From the NCBI RefSeq assembly GCF_015163075.1, contig NZ_JADDXU010000016.1:62001-126000 (forward strand): a stretch of DNA of 64,000 nucleotides. Reading direction: 5' to 3'. This document shows, piece by piece, positions 49,593 through 58,312 of the stretch; the first letter of the stretch is position 1; each line of letters begins with the position of its first letter. Under the pieces are notes generated by a model. The model did not search any database. It saw only the letters and a list, made by a program, of their open reading frames with translations, and was not told the origin of the DNA. The position numbers were made by a program, and so were the translations under genes. This DNA is from Streptomyces justiciae (lineage in GTDB: Bacteria; Actinomycetota; Actinomycetes; Streptomycetales; Streptomycetaceae).

Positions 49593-49747
49593 CACTCTGC
49601 CGGGGCGCGCGGGGCGCCCGGGGGCGTACACAGCTCGTACGAGGGGTGAAGGAATGCGCTCGGCGCTTGTAGCCGTGACCAGGGCGCGATAGACCGTACT
49701 GGCCCGTCACTCGCGACGGGTCGGCTACGCATCCTGGGGAGTTGGGC

Positions 49748-50473
49748 ATGAGCGTGACGAGTCGGTACCGGGAGGCCTGGGAGGGCTTCTGGCGGGAGGC
49801 CCCCGACGAACAGGGGGCGGTGTTCTGGGACGCGGAGCCCGCGCTCACCGCCGGTCTCCATCTCGCCCTCTTCGAGCCCCAGTTGGCCGACCCCGGCCTG
49901 CCCCTGGTCGACCTGGGCTGCGGCAACGGCACCCAGACCCGGTTCCTCGCCGACCGCTTCCCGCGTGTCCTCGGCGTCGACCTGTCCGAGGCAGCCGTCG
50001 AGCACGCCCGGCACGCCGACCCCGCGGGCCAGGCCGGCTACCGGGTGCTGGACGCCGCCGAGAAGGGCGAGGCGGAGTCACTGCACGCGGAGCTGGGCGA
50101 CGCCAACGTCTATGTGCGGGGCGTGCTGCACCAGTGCGAGCCCGACGACCGGCAGCCCTTCGTCGACGGGCTCGCCGCACTGCTCGGCGACCGCGGCCGG
50201 GCCTTCCTCGTCGAGCTCTCCGAGGACGCCAAGCCCGTCCTGATGGGCCTGGCCCAGAGCCCCTCGGGCCCGCCACCCAAGCTGGCGCCGATCTTCCGGC
50301 ACGGCATCGCGCCCGGCGAGGTCTCCGACGCCGCCGTCCCCGAGTATCTGCGCGAGGCCGGTCTCAGCGTGCTCGCGAGTGGTGAACTGCCGCTCACCAC
50401 CACGGAGTACACCGCCGACGGCGTCCGCATCGAACTGCCGTCGAAGTGGCAGGTGGTGGGGCGTACGGCCTGA
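49748..50473 (+). CDS. Class I SAM-dependent methyltransferase
   Basis: 241 residues. Motif I LVDLGCGNGTQT binds SAM; the second acidic strand is VLGVDLSEAAVEHAR; GDANVYVRGVLHQ follows as motif III/post-II region. A single Rossmann domain with a C-terminal extension. Acceptor unknown. ATG 49748 has GGGAG seven bases upstream. About 150 bp separate it from the phosphatase gene, so it is probably an independent unit. Confidence 0.9.
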   Translation: MSVTSRYREAWEGFWREAPDEQGAVFWDAEPALTAGLHLALFEPQLADPGLPLVDLGCGNGTQTRFLADRFPRVLGVDLSEAAVEHARHADPAGQAGYRVLDAAEKGEAESLHAELGDANVYVRGVLHQCEPDDRQPFVDGLAALLGDRGRAFLVELSEDAKPVLMGLAQSPSGPPPKLAPIFRHGIAPGEVSDAAVPEYLREAGLSVLASGELPLTTTEYTADGVRIELPSKWQVVGRTA

Positions 50474-50558
50474 GGTGTGTGACCTTCACTGGTCTGTGCC
50501 GGTGAGAGTTTTCCACAGGCCTGCCGGGACGTGCCGGAACCGCGTAGCGTGAGGCGGC

Positions 50559-51392
50559 ATGAAGATCCTCATCAGCGCCGACATGGAGGGCGCCACCGGT
50601 GTGACCTGGCCGGCCGACGTGCTGCCGGGGACTCCGCAGTGGGAGCGGTGCCGTGCGATGTTCACCTCCGACGTGAACGCCGCGGTGCTGGGCTTCTTCG
50701 ACGGGGGAGCCGACGAGGTGCTGATCAACGAGGCGCACTGGACCATGCGCAACCTGCTCCTGGAGCGCCTCGACGACCGCGCCGAGATGCTCACCGGGCG
50801 GCACAAGTCGCTGTCCATGGTGGAGGGCGTGCAGCACGGCGACGTGGACGGCATCGCCTTCGTCGGCTATCACGCCGGGGCCGGCATGGAGGGCGTCCTC
50901 GCGCACACGTACCTCGCCAACTCCATCACCGGGGTGTGGGTGAACGACGAACGGGCCAGTGAAGGGCTCCTCAACGCGCGCGTGGTCGCCGAGTACGGGG
51001 TACCCGTGGTCCTCGTCACCGGCGACGACGTGGCCTGCGAGGACGCGCTCGGGTATGCGCCGGAGGCGCTGAAGGTCGCGGTCAAGGACCATGTGTCGCG
51101 GTACGCGGCGGTGTGCCGGACGCCGGCCAGGACCGCGGCCGACATCCGCGCGGCGGCCAAGGAGGCGGCGGCCCTGGCGGTGCGTCATGAACCGGTCGAC
51201 GCGGGGCCGTTCACGATCGCGCTCGAGTTCGACGCCGAGCATCTGGCCCTGGCCGCGACCGTCGTGCCCGGTGTGCGGCGGATCGGTGAGCGGAAGGTGG
51301 CGTACACCAGCGCCACGATGTACGAGGGAATCCGCGCCTTCAAGGCGGTCACCACGATCGTCTCGGCCGCGGTGGAGGAGCAGTATGGCTGA
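50559..51392 (+). CDS. M55 D-aminopeptidase (DppA-like)
   Basis: 277 residues. The opening KILISADMEGATGV contains the S-x-D-x-E-G zinc motif of DppA, and GIAFVGYHAGAG carries the conserved His. DppA self-compartmentalising enzymes hydrolyse D-Ala-D-Ala and related dipeptides. First of four peptidase genes; its stop overlaps the next start by 8 nt. D-Ala-D-Ala from cell-wall turnover is a reasonable substrate. Confidence 0.92.
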   Translation: MKILISADMEGATGVTWPADVLPGTPQWERCRAMFTSDVNAAVLGFFDGGADEVLINEAHWTMRNLLLERLDDRAEMLTGRHKSLSMVEGVQHGDVDGIAFVGYHAGAGMEGVLAHTYLANSITGVWVNDERASEGLLNARVVAEYGVPVVLVTGDDVACEDALGYAPEALKVAVKDHVSRYAAVCRTPARTAADIRAAAKEAAALAVRHEPVDAGPFTIALEFDAEHLALAATVVPGVRRIGERKVAYTSATMYEGIRAFKAVTTIVSAAVEEQYG

Positions 51393-52689
51393 CGGGCAGG
51401 CGCTGGACGAGGTCGTGACGTTCACCTCGGACCTGATCCGCATCGACACCACCAACCGGGGCGGCGGCGACTGCCAGGAGCGGCCCGCCGCCGAGTACGC
51501 GGCGGAGAAACTGGCCGGGGCGGGCCTGGAGCCGGTGCTGCTGGAGCGCACCAAGGGCCGTACGAACGTCGTCGCCCGGATCGAGGGCACCGATCCGTCG
51601 GCGGACGCGCTGCTGCTGCACGGTCATCTGGACGTGGTGCCGGCGGAGGCCCGGGACTGGAGCGTGCACCCGTTCTCCGGGGAGATCCGCGACGGGGTCG
51701 TGTGGGGCCGGGGCGCGGTCGACATGAAGAACATGGACGCGATGATCCTCGCCGTCGTGCGGAACTGGGCGCGGGAGGGCGTGCGGCCCCGGCGGGACAT
51801 CGTCGTCGCGTTCACCGCCGACGAGGAGGCCAGCGCCGAGGACGGCTCGGGATTCCTCGCCGACCAGCACCCGGGGCTGTTCGAGGGCTGCACCGAGGGC
51901 GTCAGCGAGTCGGGGGCGTTCACGTTCCACGACGGCGCCGGGCGGCAGCTCTACCCCATCGCGGCCGGTGAGCGGGGCACGGGCTGGCTGAAGCTCACCG
52001 CGCGCGGCCGGGCCGGGCACGGCTCCAAGGTGAACAAGGAGAACGCCGTCACCCGCCTGGCCGCCGCCGTCACCCGCATCGGCGAGCACGAGTGGCCGCT
52101 GCGGCTCACCCCGACCGTCCGGGCCGCCCTCACCGAACTCGCCGTCCTGTACGGCATCGAGCCGGACCTGACCGACGTCGACACCCTGCTGGAGAAGCTG
52201 GGCCCGGCGGCCAAGCTCGTCGAGGCGACCGTCCGCAACAGCGCCAACCCGACCATGCTGGACGCCGGTTACAAGCTCAACGTGATTCCCGGGGAGGCCG
52301 TGGGGTACGTCGACGGGCGCTATCTCCCCGGCGGCGAGGACGAGTTCCGCACGACCCTTGACCTGCTGACCGGACCGGACGTGGAGTGGGAGTTCCACCA
52401 CCGTGAGGTCGCGCTCCAGGCGCCGGTGGACTCACCGACGTACGCGGCGATGCGGGCGGCCGTCGAGGAGTTCGCGCCGGAGGGACATGTGGTGCCGTAC
52501 TGCATGTCCGGCGGCACCGACGCCAAGCAGTTCTCGCGCCTCGGCATCACCGGCTACGGATTCGCGCCGCTGAAGCTCCCGGAGGGCTTCGACTACCAGG
52601 CGCTCTTCCACGGCGTGGACGAGCGGGTCCCGGTCGAGGCGCTGCACTTCGGCGTCCGTGTCCTCGACCGTTTCCTGCGGAGCGCCTAG
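51385..52689 (+). CDS. M20-family metallopeptidase/deacylase
   Basis: 434 residues. Metal ligands: His in LLLHGHLDVVP (with the catalytic Asp), Asp in GRGAVDMKN, Glu pair in FTADEEASAEDGS; the dimerisation domain begins near AGHGSK. M20 enzymes cleave di- or tripeptides or N-acyl amino acids. No signal peptide. ATG 51385 overlaps the DppA stop. An upstream open frame of ~98 codons overlaps DppA and is not used. Confidence 0.92.
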   Translation: MADGQALDEVVTFTSDLIRIDTTNRGGGDCQERPAAEYAAEKLAGAGLEPVLLERTKGRTNVVARIEGTDPSADALLLHGHLDVVPAEARDWSVHPFSGEIRDGVVWGRGAVDMKNMDAMILAVVRNWAREGVRPRRDIVVAFTADEEASAEDGSGFLADQHPGLFEGCTEGVSESGAFTFHDGAGRQLYPIAAGERGTGWLKLTARGRAGHGSKVNKENAVTRLAAAVTRIGEHEWPLRLTPTVRAALTELAVLYGIEPDLTDVDTLLEKLGPAAKLVEATVRNSANPTMLDAGYKLNVIPGEAVGYVDGRYLPGGEDEFRTTLDLLTGPDVEWEFHHREVALQAPVDSPTYAAMRAAVEEFAPEGHVVPYCMSGGTDAKQFSRLGITGYGFAPLKLPEGFDYQALFHGVDERVPVEALHFGVRVLDRFLRSA

Positions 52690-52693
52690 GCAC

Positions 52694-54658
52694 ATGGGGG
52701 ACGACGTGCAGACCTTGCCCTACGGTTCGTGGCCCTCGCCCATCGACGCGGCCCTCGCCGCCGCGCACGACGGGCACCCCGAGTGGGCGGGCTTCGTCGG
52801 CGACGAGGCCTGGTGGACCGAGCCGCGGCCCACCGAGGGCGGCCGGCGCACCCTGGTGCGGCGCCGCGCGGACGGCAGCGAGGAGTCGGTGCTCCCGGCG
52901 CCGTGGAACGTGCGCAGCAGGGTGATCGAGTACGGCGGTCAGCCCTGGGCCGGTGTTGTCCAGCACGGCCGGCCGCTCGTCGTCTTCGTGAACTTCGCCG
53001 ACCAGCGGCTGTACCGGTACGAGCCCGGCGGGGAGCCGCGTCCCCTCACGCCCGTCTCCCTGGTGGGCGGCGGCCTGCGCTGGGCGGACCCGGTGCTCCG
53101 CCTCGACCTCGGTGAAGTGTGGTGTGTCCTGGAGGAGTTCACCGGCGACGGCCCCACCGACGTCCGCCGTGTCCTCGCCGCGGTGCCGCTGGACGGCTCG
53201 GCCGCCCAGGACCGGGACGCCGTACGCGAACTCACCGACGCCCGGCACCGGTTCGTGACCGGACCGCGCATCTCGCCCGACGGGCGCCATGTGGCCTGGC
53301 TCGGCTGGGACCACCCGCGGATGCCGTGGGACGGCACGGAGCTGGTCCTCGCCGCGGTGGCCGACGACGGCGCCCTGCGGGAACCGCGTACGGTCGCCGG
53401 CGGCCCCGAGGAGTCCATCGCCCAGGTCGACTGGGACCGGGACGGCGCCCTGCTGTACGCGAGCGACCGCACCGGCTGGTGGAACCTCTACCGCGACGGC
53501 GAGCCGGTGTGCCCGCGCGAGGAGGAGTTCGGCGGGCCGCTGTGGAAGCTGGGACAGCGCTGGTTCGCGCCGCTGGCGAGCGGCCTGATCGCCGTCGTGC
53601 ACGGGCGGGGTGCCACCGCGCTCGGGATACTGGACCCGGAGACCGGGGAGGTCGTCGACGCGGCGGGCCCCTGGACCGAGTTCGCGCCCACTCTCGCGGT
53701 GCACGGCGAGCGGGTCGTCGCCGTCGGGGCCAGCCCGCGCAGCGCCTACGAGGTGGTGGAGCTGGACACCCGCACCGGCAGGGCGCGCGTGATCGGCGCC
53801 GGCCATGACGACTCCGTGGACCCCGCGTACTACCCCGAGCCGCAGATCCGCACCTTCACCGGGCCCGCCGGACGCGAGATCCACGCCCACATCTACCCGC
53901 CCCACCACCCCGGTTGTGTCGCGCCGGGCGACGAGCTGCCGCCGTACGTCGTGTGGGCACACGGTGGTCCGACGAGCCGGGCGCCGCTCGTCCTCGACCT
54001 GTCCATCGCCTACTTCACCTCCCGGGGCATCGGCGTCGCCGAGGTCAACTACGGTGGCTCGACCGGGCACGGCCGGGAGTACCGCAACCGGCTGCGCGAG
54101 CAGTGGGGCGTCGTCGACGTCGAGGACTGCGCCGCCGTCGCGCTGGCCCTCGCCGACGAGGGCACCGCCGACCGGGACCGGCTGGCGATCCGCGGCGGCA
54201 GCGCGGGTGGCTGGACCGCGGCGGCCTCGCTCACCGCGACCGACGTGTACGCCTGCGGCACGATCGTCTATCCCATCCTCGACCTGGCCGGCTGGGGCGA
54301 GGGGGAGACCCACGACTTCGAGTCGCAGTACCTGGAGACGCTCGTCGGACCGCTCGCCGAGGTGCCCGCGCGGTACGCGGAGCGGTCGCCCACCGAGCAC
54401 GCCGACCGGATCACCGCGCCCTTCCTGCTGCTTCAGGGCCTGGACGACGTGATCTGCCCGCCCGCCCAGTGCGAGCGGTTCCTGTCCCGGATGGAGGGGC
54501 GGCGGGTGCCGCACGCCTACATCGCCTTCGAGGGGGAGGGGCACGGGTTCCGGCGGGCGGACACCATGATCAGGGCCCTGGAGGCCGAACTCTCCCTGTA
54601 CGCCCAGGTCTTCGTCCTCAACCCGCCCGGCATCCCGACCCTGGAGCTCAGCAAGTGA
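52694..54658 (+). CDS. S9-family prolyl oligopeptidase
   Basis: 654 residues. N-terminal beta-propeller (about 30-400) with WD/Kelch-like strands (ISPDGRHVAWLGWDH), then an alpha/beta hydrolase domain with nucleophile GGSAGGW, acid in LQGLDDVICPP, and His in GEGHGFR. Such enzymes cut short peptides, often after Pro or acylated ends. No signal peptide, so it acts in the cytoplasm. ATG 52694 follows the M20 stop by four bases; GTG 52706 with GGGGG upstream is possible. Confidence 0.93.
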   Translation: MGDDVQTLPYGSWPSPIDAALAAAHDGHPEWAGFVGDEAWWTEPRPTEGGRRTLVRRRADGSEESVLPAPWNVRSRVIEYGGQPWAGVVQHGRPLVVFVNFADQRLYRYEPGGEPRPLTPVSLVGGGLRWADPVLRLDLGEVWCVLEEFTGDGPTDVRRVLAAVPLDGSAAQDRDAVRELTDARHRFVTGPRISPDGRHVAWLGWDHPRMPWDGTELVLAAVADDGALREPRTVAGGPEESIAQVDWDRDGALLYASDRTGWWNLYRDGEPVCPREEEFGGPLWKLGQRWFAPLASGLIAVVHGRGATALGILDPETGEVVDAAGPWTEFAPTLAVHGERVVAVGASPRSAYEVVELDTRTGRARVIGAGHDDSVDPAYYPEPQIRTFTGPAGREIHAHIYPPHHPGCVAPGDELPPYVVWAHGGPTSRAPLVLDLSIAYFTSRGIGVAEVNYGGSTGHGREYRNRLREQWGVVDVEDCAAVALALADEGTADRDRLAIRGGSAGGWTAAASLTATDVYACGTIVYPILDLAGWGEGETHDFESQYLETLVGPLAEVPARYAERSPTEHADRITAPFLLLQGLDDVICPPAQCERFLSRMEGRRVPHAYIAFEGEGHGFRRADTMIRALEAELSLYAQVFVLNPPGIPTLELSK

Positions 54659-55578
54659 AAGAACTCGTCCGGCCGGCCCGGCTCGCCCCCGGAGCCCGTG
54701 TCGCCGTCGTCGCGCCCAGTGGGCCCGTGCCCGAGGAGCGGTTGCAGGCCGGGCTCGATGTGCTGCGTGGCTGGGACCTCGACCCGGTCGTGGCACCCCA
54801 TGTGCTGGACCGGCACGGCGAGTTCACCTACCTGGCGGGCACCGACGCGCACCGGGCCGCCGATCTCCAGGCCGCGTGGTGCGATCCGGCCGTGGACGCG
54901 GTGCTGTGCGCCCGCGGCGGCTACGGCGTCCAGCGGATGACCGACCTGCTCGACTGGGACGCCATGCGGGCGGCGGGGCCGAAGGTGTTCGTCGGGTTCA
55001 GTGACATCACCGCCCTGCACGAAGCGTTCGCGAACCGGCTCGGCCTCGTCACGCTGCACGGGCCGATGGCCGCCGGGATCGACTTCATCAAGAACGCGCG
55101 GGCACAGGAGCACTTGAGAGCCACCCTCTTCGCACCGGAGACCGTCCGCACGATCACCTCCGGCGGCACGGCCCTGGTCCCCGGCCGCGCGCGGGGCGTC
55201 ACCCTGGGCGGCTGCCTCTGCCTGCTCGCCGCCGACCTGGGCACCCCGCACGCCCGGACCTCCGCGCGGGGCGGGCTGCTCTGTCTGGAGGACGTGGGGG
55301 AGGAGACGTACCGCCTCGACCGCTATCTCACCCAACTCCTGCGCGCGGGCTGGCTCGACGGGGTGCGCGGGGTGCTGCTCGGGTCCTGGAAGGACTGCGA
55401 TCCGTACCCGCAGGTGCGGGCGCTGCTCGTCGACCGGCTCGGCGGGCTCGGAGTGCCGGTCGTGGAGGAGTTCGGATTCGGGCACTGCGAAGGGGCGTTG
55501 ACGATCCCGTTCGGTGTCGCGGCCGAACTCGACGCCGACTCGGGCACGTTGACGCTGGAGGAACCGGCGCTCCGCTGA
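54655..55578 (+). CDS. S66 LD-carboxypeptidase
   Basis: 307 residues. Nucleophile Ser in VGFSDITALH, Glu in LEDVGEE, His in FGFGHCEGALTIPFG: the Ser-Glu-His triad of LdcA. It removes the C-terminal D-Ala from murein tetrapeptides during recycling. GTG 54655 overlaps the S9 stop (GTGA). Last of the four peptidase genes, which points to use of murein-derived peptides containing D-amino acids. Confidence 0.92.
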   Translation: MKELVRPARLAPGARVAVVAPSGPVPEERLQAGLDVLRGWDLDPVVAPHVLDRHGEFTYLAGTDAHRAADLQAAWCDPAVDAVLCARGGYGVQRMTDLLDWDAMRAAGPKVFVGFSDITALHEAFANRLGLVTLHGPMAAGIDFIKNARAQEHLRATLFAPETVRTITSGGTALVPGRARGVTLGGCLCLLAADLGTPHARTSARGGLLCLEDVGEETYRLDRYLTQLLRAGWLDGVRGVLLGSWKDCDPYPQVRALLVDRLGGLGVPVVEEFGFGHCEGALTIPFGVAAELDADSGTLTLEEPALR

Positions 55579-55619
55579 ATTTCTGTCAAGAAACACTCGT
55601 CACGGTGATTGACCGCGTC

Positions 55620-55666
55620 TGACACGTGTCACACCATGACTTCCGGCCGGTACTTACCGGTCGGTA
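55620..55666. promoter_or_regulatory. Two palindromes upstream of the CocE-like gene
   Basis: TGACACGTGTCA (55620-55631) is a perfect 12-bp palindrome and TACCG-GT-CGGTA (55655-55666) a 5-2-5 inverted repeat of TetR-operator type. They lie 30-76 bp before the GTG 55696 start. No regulator gene is next to them. Confidence 0.5.
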
Positions 55667-55695
55667 GGTCGGGTTGTCCTCAGCGTGGAGGTCTC

Positions 55696-57435
55696 GTGTC
55701 CCGTCGTGTGCTCGGCTACAGCGTTCCGCTCGCTCTCCTGCTCGGTGCCACACTCGCCACACCAGCCCCCGCCACAGGGCAGTACACCGTCACGGCCCTG
55801 AAGTTCACCGTCCAGGCCGGCGGTCGCGCATGCACCATCGATGCCGACCTGTACCGGCCCACCGGCGTCGACCGGGCGCCCGCGGTGCTCGCCACCAACG
55901 GCTTCGGCGGCAGCAAGTCCGACGGTTCGACCGACGTGATCGGCAGGGCCTTCGCCGAACGCGGCTATGTCTCGCTCGTCTACTCCGGGCTCGGCTTCGG
56001 CAACTCCGGCTGTCTGATCTCCCTCGACGACCCCGACATCGACGGCCGGGCCGCGTCCGGGCTCATCGACTTCCTCGCCGGGAAGCGGGCCGCCGACGAC
56101 GGCACCAAGGCCGACTTCGTCACCCTCGACCGCAAGGGCGACCCGCGCGTCGGCATGATCGGCGGCTCCTACGGCGGCGCGATCCAGCTGGCGACGGCCG
56201 CTGTCGACCACCGCGTGGACGCGCTCGTGCCGATGATCACCTGGAACGACCTGGCGTACTCCCTGGACCCGAACAACGCCGCCCGCGCGGTGCCCGGCGC
56301 CTTCAAGTGGCAGTGGACCAACGGCTTCTACCTCATCGGCGAGAGCCAGCCCCTGACCACGGTGAACCTCGACCCGTCCCGCATCAACTCCCTCGGCTGT
56401 CTGCACTTCGTCACCGACGCCTGCGACACCGTCCGCACCCTCAACTCCGGCAGCTACCCCGCTGCCGACACCGCCGAGCTGCTCGCCTACGCCCGCAGCG
56501 TTTCCCCGGTCAGCTATCTGAGCCGGGTGAAGGCGCCCACGCTCCTGGTCCAGGGACAGGCCGACAGCCTCTTCAACCTCAACGAGGCGACAGCGACGTA
56601 CAAGACGCTCAAGGCGCAGGGCACGACCGCGAAGATGATCTGGCAGTCCTGGGGACACAGCGGGGGCCAGGTGGCCGGTGAACTCAACCTGAGCCAGGGC
56701 AACCTGGAGTCAAGTTACGTCGGCAAGCGCGTCCTCGCCTGGTTCGACCGCTATCTGCGCAAGCAGAAGAACACCGACACCGGACCGGCGTTCGCCTACT
56801 ACCGCGACTGGATCACCGACCCGAACGGCACCTACGCCACCGCCGGCAGCCTGCCCGTGCTCAGCCAGAAGCTGTACCTGTCCGGGGACGGCAGACTCGT
56901 CGACAACCGGGGCAAGGTGACGCGCGGCAGCCGGACGTACAGCAACTGGCTCGTGCCGACCAGTCACTCCGAGAGCTCGCTGGCCGGGCTCGTCGGACTG
57001 CCCGACCCGGCGCCGTACGACACCGCGGGCACCTACCTCGGCTGGACCAGCGAGCCGCTCGCCCGCGCCACCGACGTCGTGGGCGCGCCCAAGGCCACGC
57101 TGAAGGTCGTCTCGCCCAAGGCGGAGCGGACCCAGGACTCCGGGAACGCCGCCGACAAGCTCGTGCTGTTCGCCAAGCTGTACGACGTCGCGCCCGACGG
57201 CACCCAGACGCTGGTGCACCGGCTGGTCGCGCCGGTCAGGGTGCCCGACGTGACCCGGAGCTTCACGGTGACGCTGCCGGGGATCGTGCACCGGTACGAG
57301 CAGGGGCACCGGCTCCGGTTCGTGGTGGCGGCGAGCGACGACGCCTACTTCGGCAACCGGGGGATCAAGCCGGTGACCGTGGTGAGCGCGCCCGGCGACA
57401 CCGGGGTGCTGGAGCTGCCGGTGGCCGGCGGCTGA
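55696..57435 (+). CDS. Secreted CocE/NonD-type hydrolase (X-Pro dipeptidyl-peptidase-like)
   Basis: 579 residues with an N-terminal signal peptide (RRVLGYSVPLALLLGATLATPAPA). Alpha/beta hydrolase with nucleophile GGSYGGA, acid in QGQADSLF, His in SWGHSGG, then the C-terminal galactose-binding-like domain typical of CocE/PepX (EQGHRLRFVVAASDD). Substrate unknown: ester or X-Pro peptide. GTG 55696 has GGAGG four bases upstream; upstream in-frame codons overlap the palindromes and are not used. Confidence 0.9.
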   Translation: MSRRVLGYSVPLALLLGATLATPAPATGQYTVTALKFTVQAGGRACTIDADLYRPTGVDRAPAVLATNGFGGSKSDGSTDVIGRAFAERGYVSLVYSGLGFGNSGCLISLDDPDIDGRAASGLIDFLAGKRAADDGTKADFVTLDRKGDPRVGMIGGSYGGAIQLATAAVDHRVDALVPMITWNDLAYSLDPNNAARAVPGAFKWQWTNGFYLIGESQPLTTVNLDPSRINSLGCLHFVTDACDTVRTLNSGSYPAADTAELLAYARSVSPVSYLSRVKAPTLLVQGQADSLFNLNEATATYKTLKAQGTTAKMIWQSWGHSGGQVAGELNLSQGNLESSYVGKRVLAWFDRYLRKQKNTDTGPAFAYYRDWITDPNGTYATAGSLPVLSQKLYLSGDGRLVDNRGKVTRGSRTYSNWLVPTSHSESSLAGLVGLPDPAPYDTAGTYLGWTSEPLARATDVVGAPKATLKVVSPKAERTQDSGNAADKLVLFAKLYDVAPDGTQTLVHRLVAPVRVPDVTRSFTVTLPGIVHRYEQGHRLRFVVAASDDAYFGNRGIKPVTVVSAPGDTGVLELPVAGG

Positions 57436-57439
57436 GTCA

Positions 57440-57462
57440 CCCGGTGGGCGGCGCCCGCCGGG
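57440..57462 (+). terminator. Hairpin after the CocE-like gene
   Basis: CCCGGTGGGC (57440-57449) pairs with GCCCGCCGGG (57453-57462) with one T-G pair. It starts four bases after the stop. Confidence 0.6.
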
Positions 57463-57495
57463 CGGCAGAGCCCCTTCGGGCCCACGCTGGTCGGT

Positions 57496-57738
57496 ATGAG
57501 CCCGAAGACCTCCGCGAGCGGCGGCACCGCCGGCGGCAAGCACAGCGCGGTGACGCCCGCGAGGATCGTCGTCCTGCTGCTCGCCGTCCTCGCCCTCATC
57601 TTCATCTTCGAGAACACTGGCGAGACCAAGATCAGACTGCTGATCCCCGAGGTGACCATGCCGTTGTGGACGGCGCTGCTGGCCACGGGCGTGATCGGCG
57701 CCCTGTGCGGGGCGTATTTCATGAGGCGCAGAAGCTAG
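57496..57738 (+). CDS. Small LapA/DUF1049-like membrane protein
   Basis: 80 residues: a flexible Ser/Gly start, then two membrane spans (IVVLLLAVLALIFIFENTG and LWTALLATGVIGALCGAYF) separated by a short beta-like KIRLLIPEV, ending RRRS. The N(T)G-x2-x-I/V-R pattern after the first span is that of LapA-domain proteins, involved in envelope assembly in Gram-negatives; the actinobacterial role is unknown. Short, but with clear coding bias. Confidence 0.82.
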   Translation: MSPKTSASGGTAGGKHSAVTPARIVVLLLAVLALIFIFENTGETKIRLLIPEVTMPLWTALLATGVIGALCGAYFMRRRS

Positions 57739-57757
57739 CCGGACGTAGGGTGACGGG

Positions 57758-58312
57758 ATGCCGCACACCTCATCCCGTTTCCTTGCCGAGGGCCCCCGCG
57801 TGGGCATACGCCACATCACCTACGAGGACAGTGCCGAGTTCACCGCACGGGCCCGGGAGAGCAAGGAACTGCACCAGCCGTGGCTGTTCCCGCCGGACAG
57901 TGCCAGTGCCTTCGCCACGTTCGCGCAGCGGTTGATCGAGGACCCGACCAAGGTGGGGTTCCTCGTCTGTGAGAAGGACAGCGGGGCCATCGCCGGATAC
58001 ATCAACATCAACAACATCGTCGAGGGAGCGTTCCTGAGCGGGGCGCTCGGGTACGGGGCCTTCGCCCATGCCGCCGGGCGGGGGCTGATGCGGGAGGGGC
58101 TCGGGCTCGTCGTGCGCTACGCCTTCGGCGGGATGCGGCTGCACCGGCTGGAGATCAACGTGCAGCCCGCCAACGCCGCCTCGATCGGCCTCGCCCGCTC
58201 CTGCGGCTTCCGCCTGGAGGGCTTCTCGCCGGACATGCTCTACATCGACGGGGCCTGGCGGGACCACGAGCGGTGGGCCATCACCGCCGAGATGATCCGG
58301 AAGGCGAGGTGA
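57758..58312 (+). CDS. RimJ/RimL-type GNAT acetyltransferase
   Basis: 184 residues. GNAT fold with GYGAFAHAAGRGLMREGLGLVVRYAF (acetyl-CoA loop and helix), then MRLHRLEINVQPANAASIGLARSCGFRLEG, typical of N-terminal or small-molecule acetyltransferases of the RimJ/L branch. Target unknown. The TGA stop overlaps the GTG start of the arginase-family gene. Confidence 0.9.
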   Translation: MPHTSSRFLAEGPRVGIRHITYEDSAEFTARARESKELHQPWLFPPDSASAFATFAQRLIEDPTKVGFLVCEKDSGAIAGYININNIVEGAFLSGALGYGAFAHAAGRGLMREGLGLVVRYAFGGMRLHRLEINVQPANAASIGLARSCGFRLEGFSPDMLYIDGAWRDHERWAITAEMIRKAR

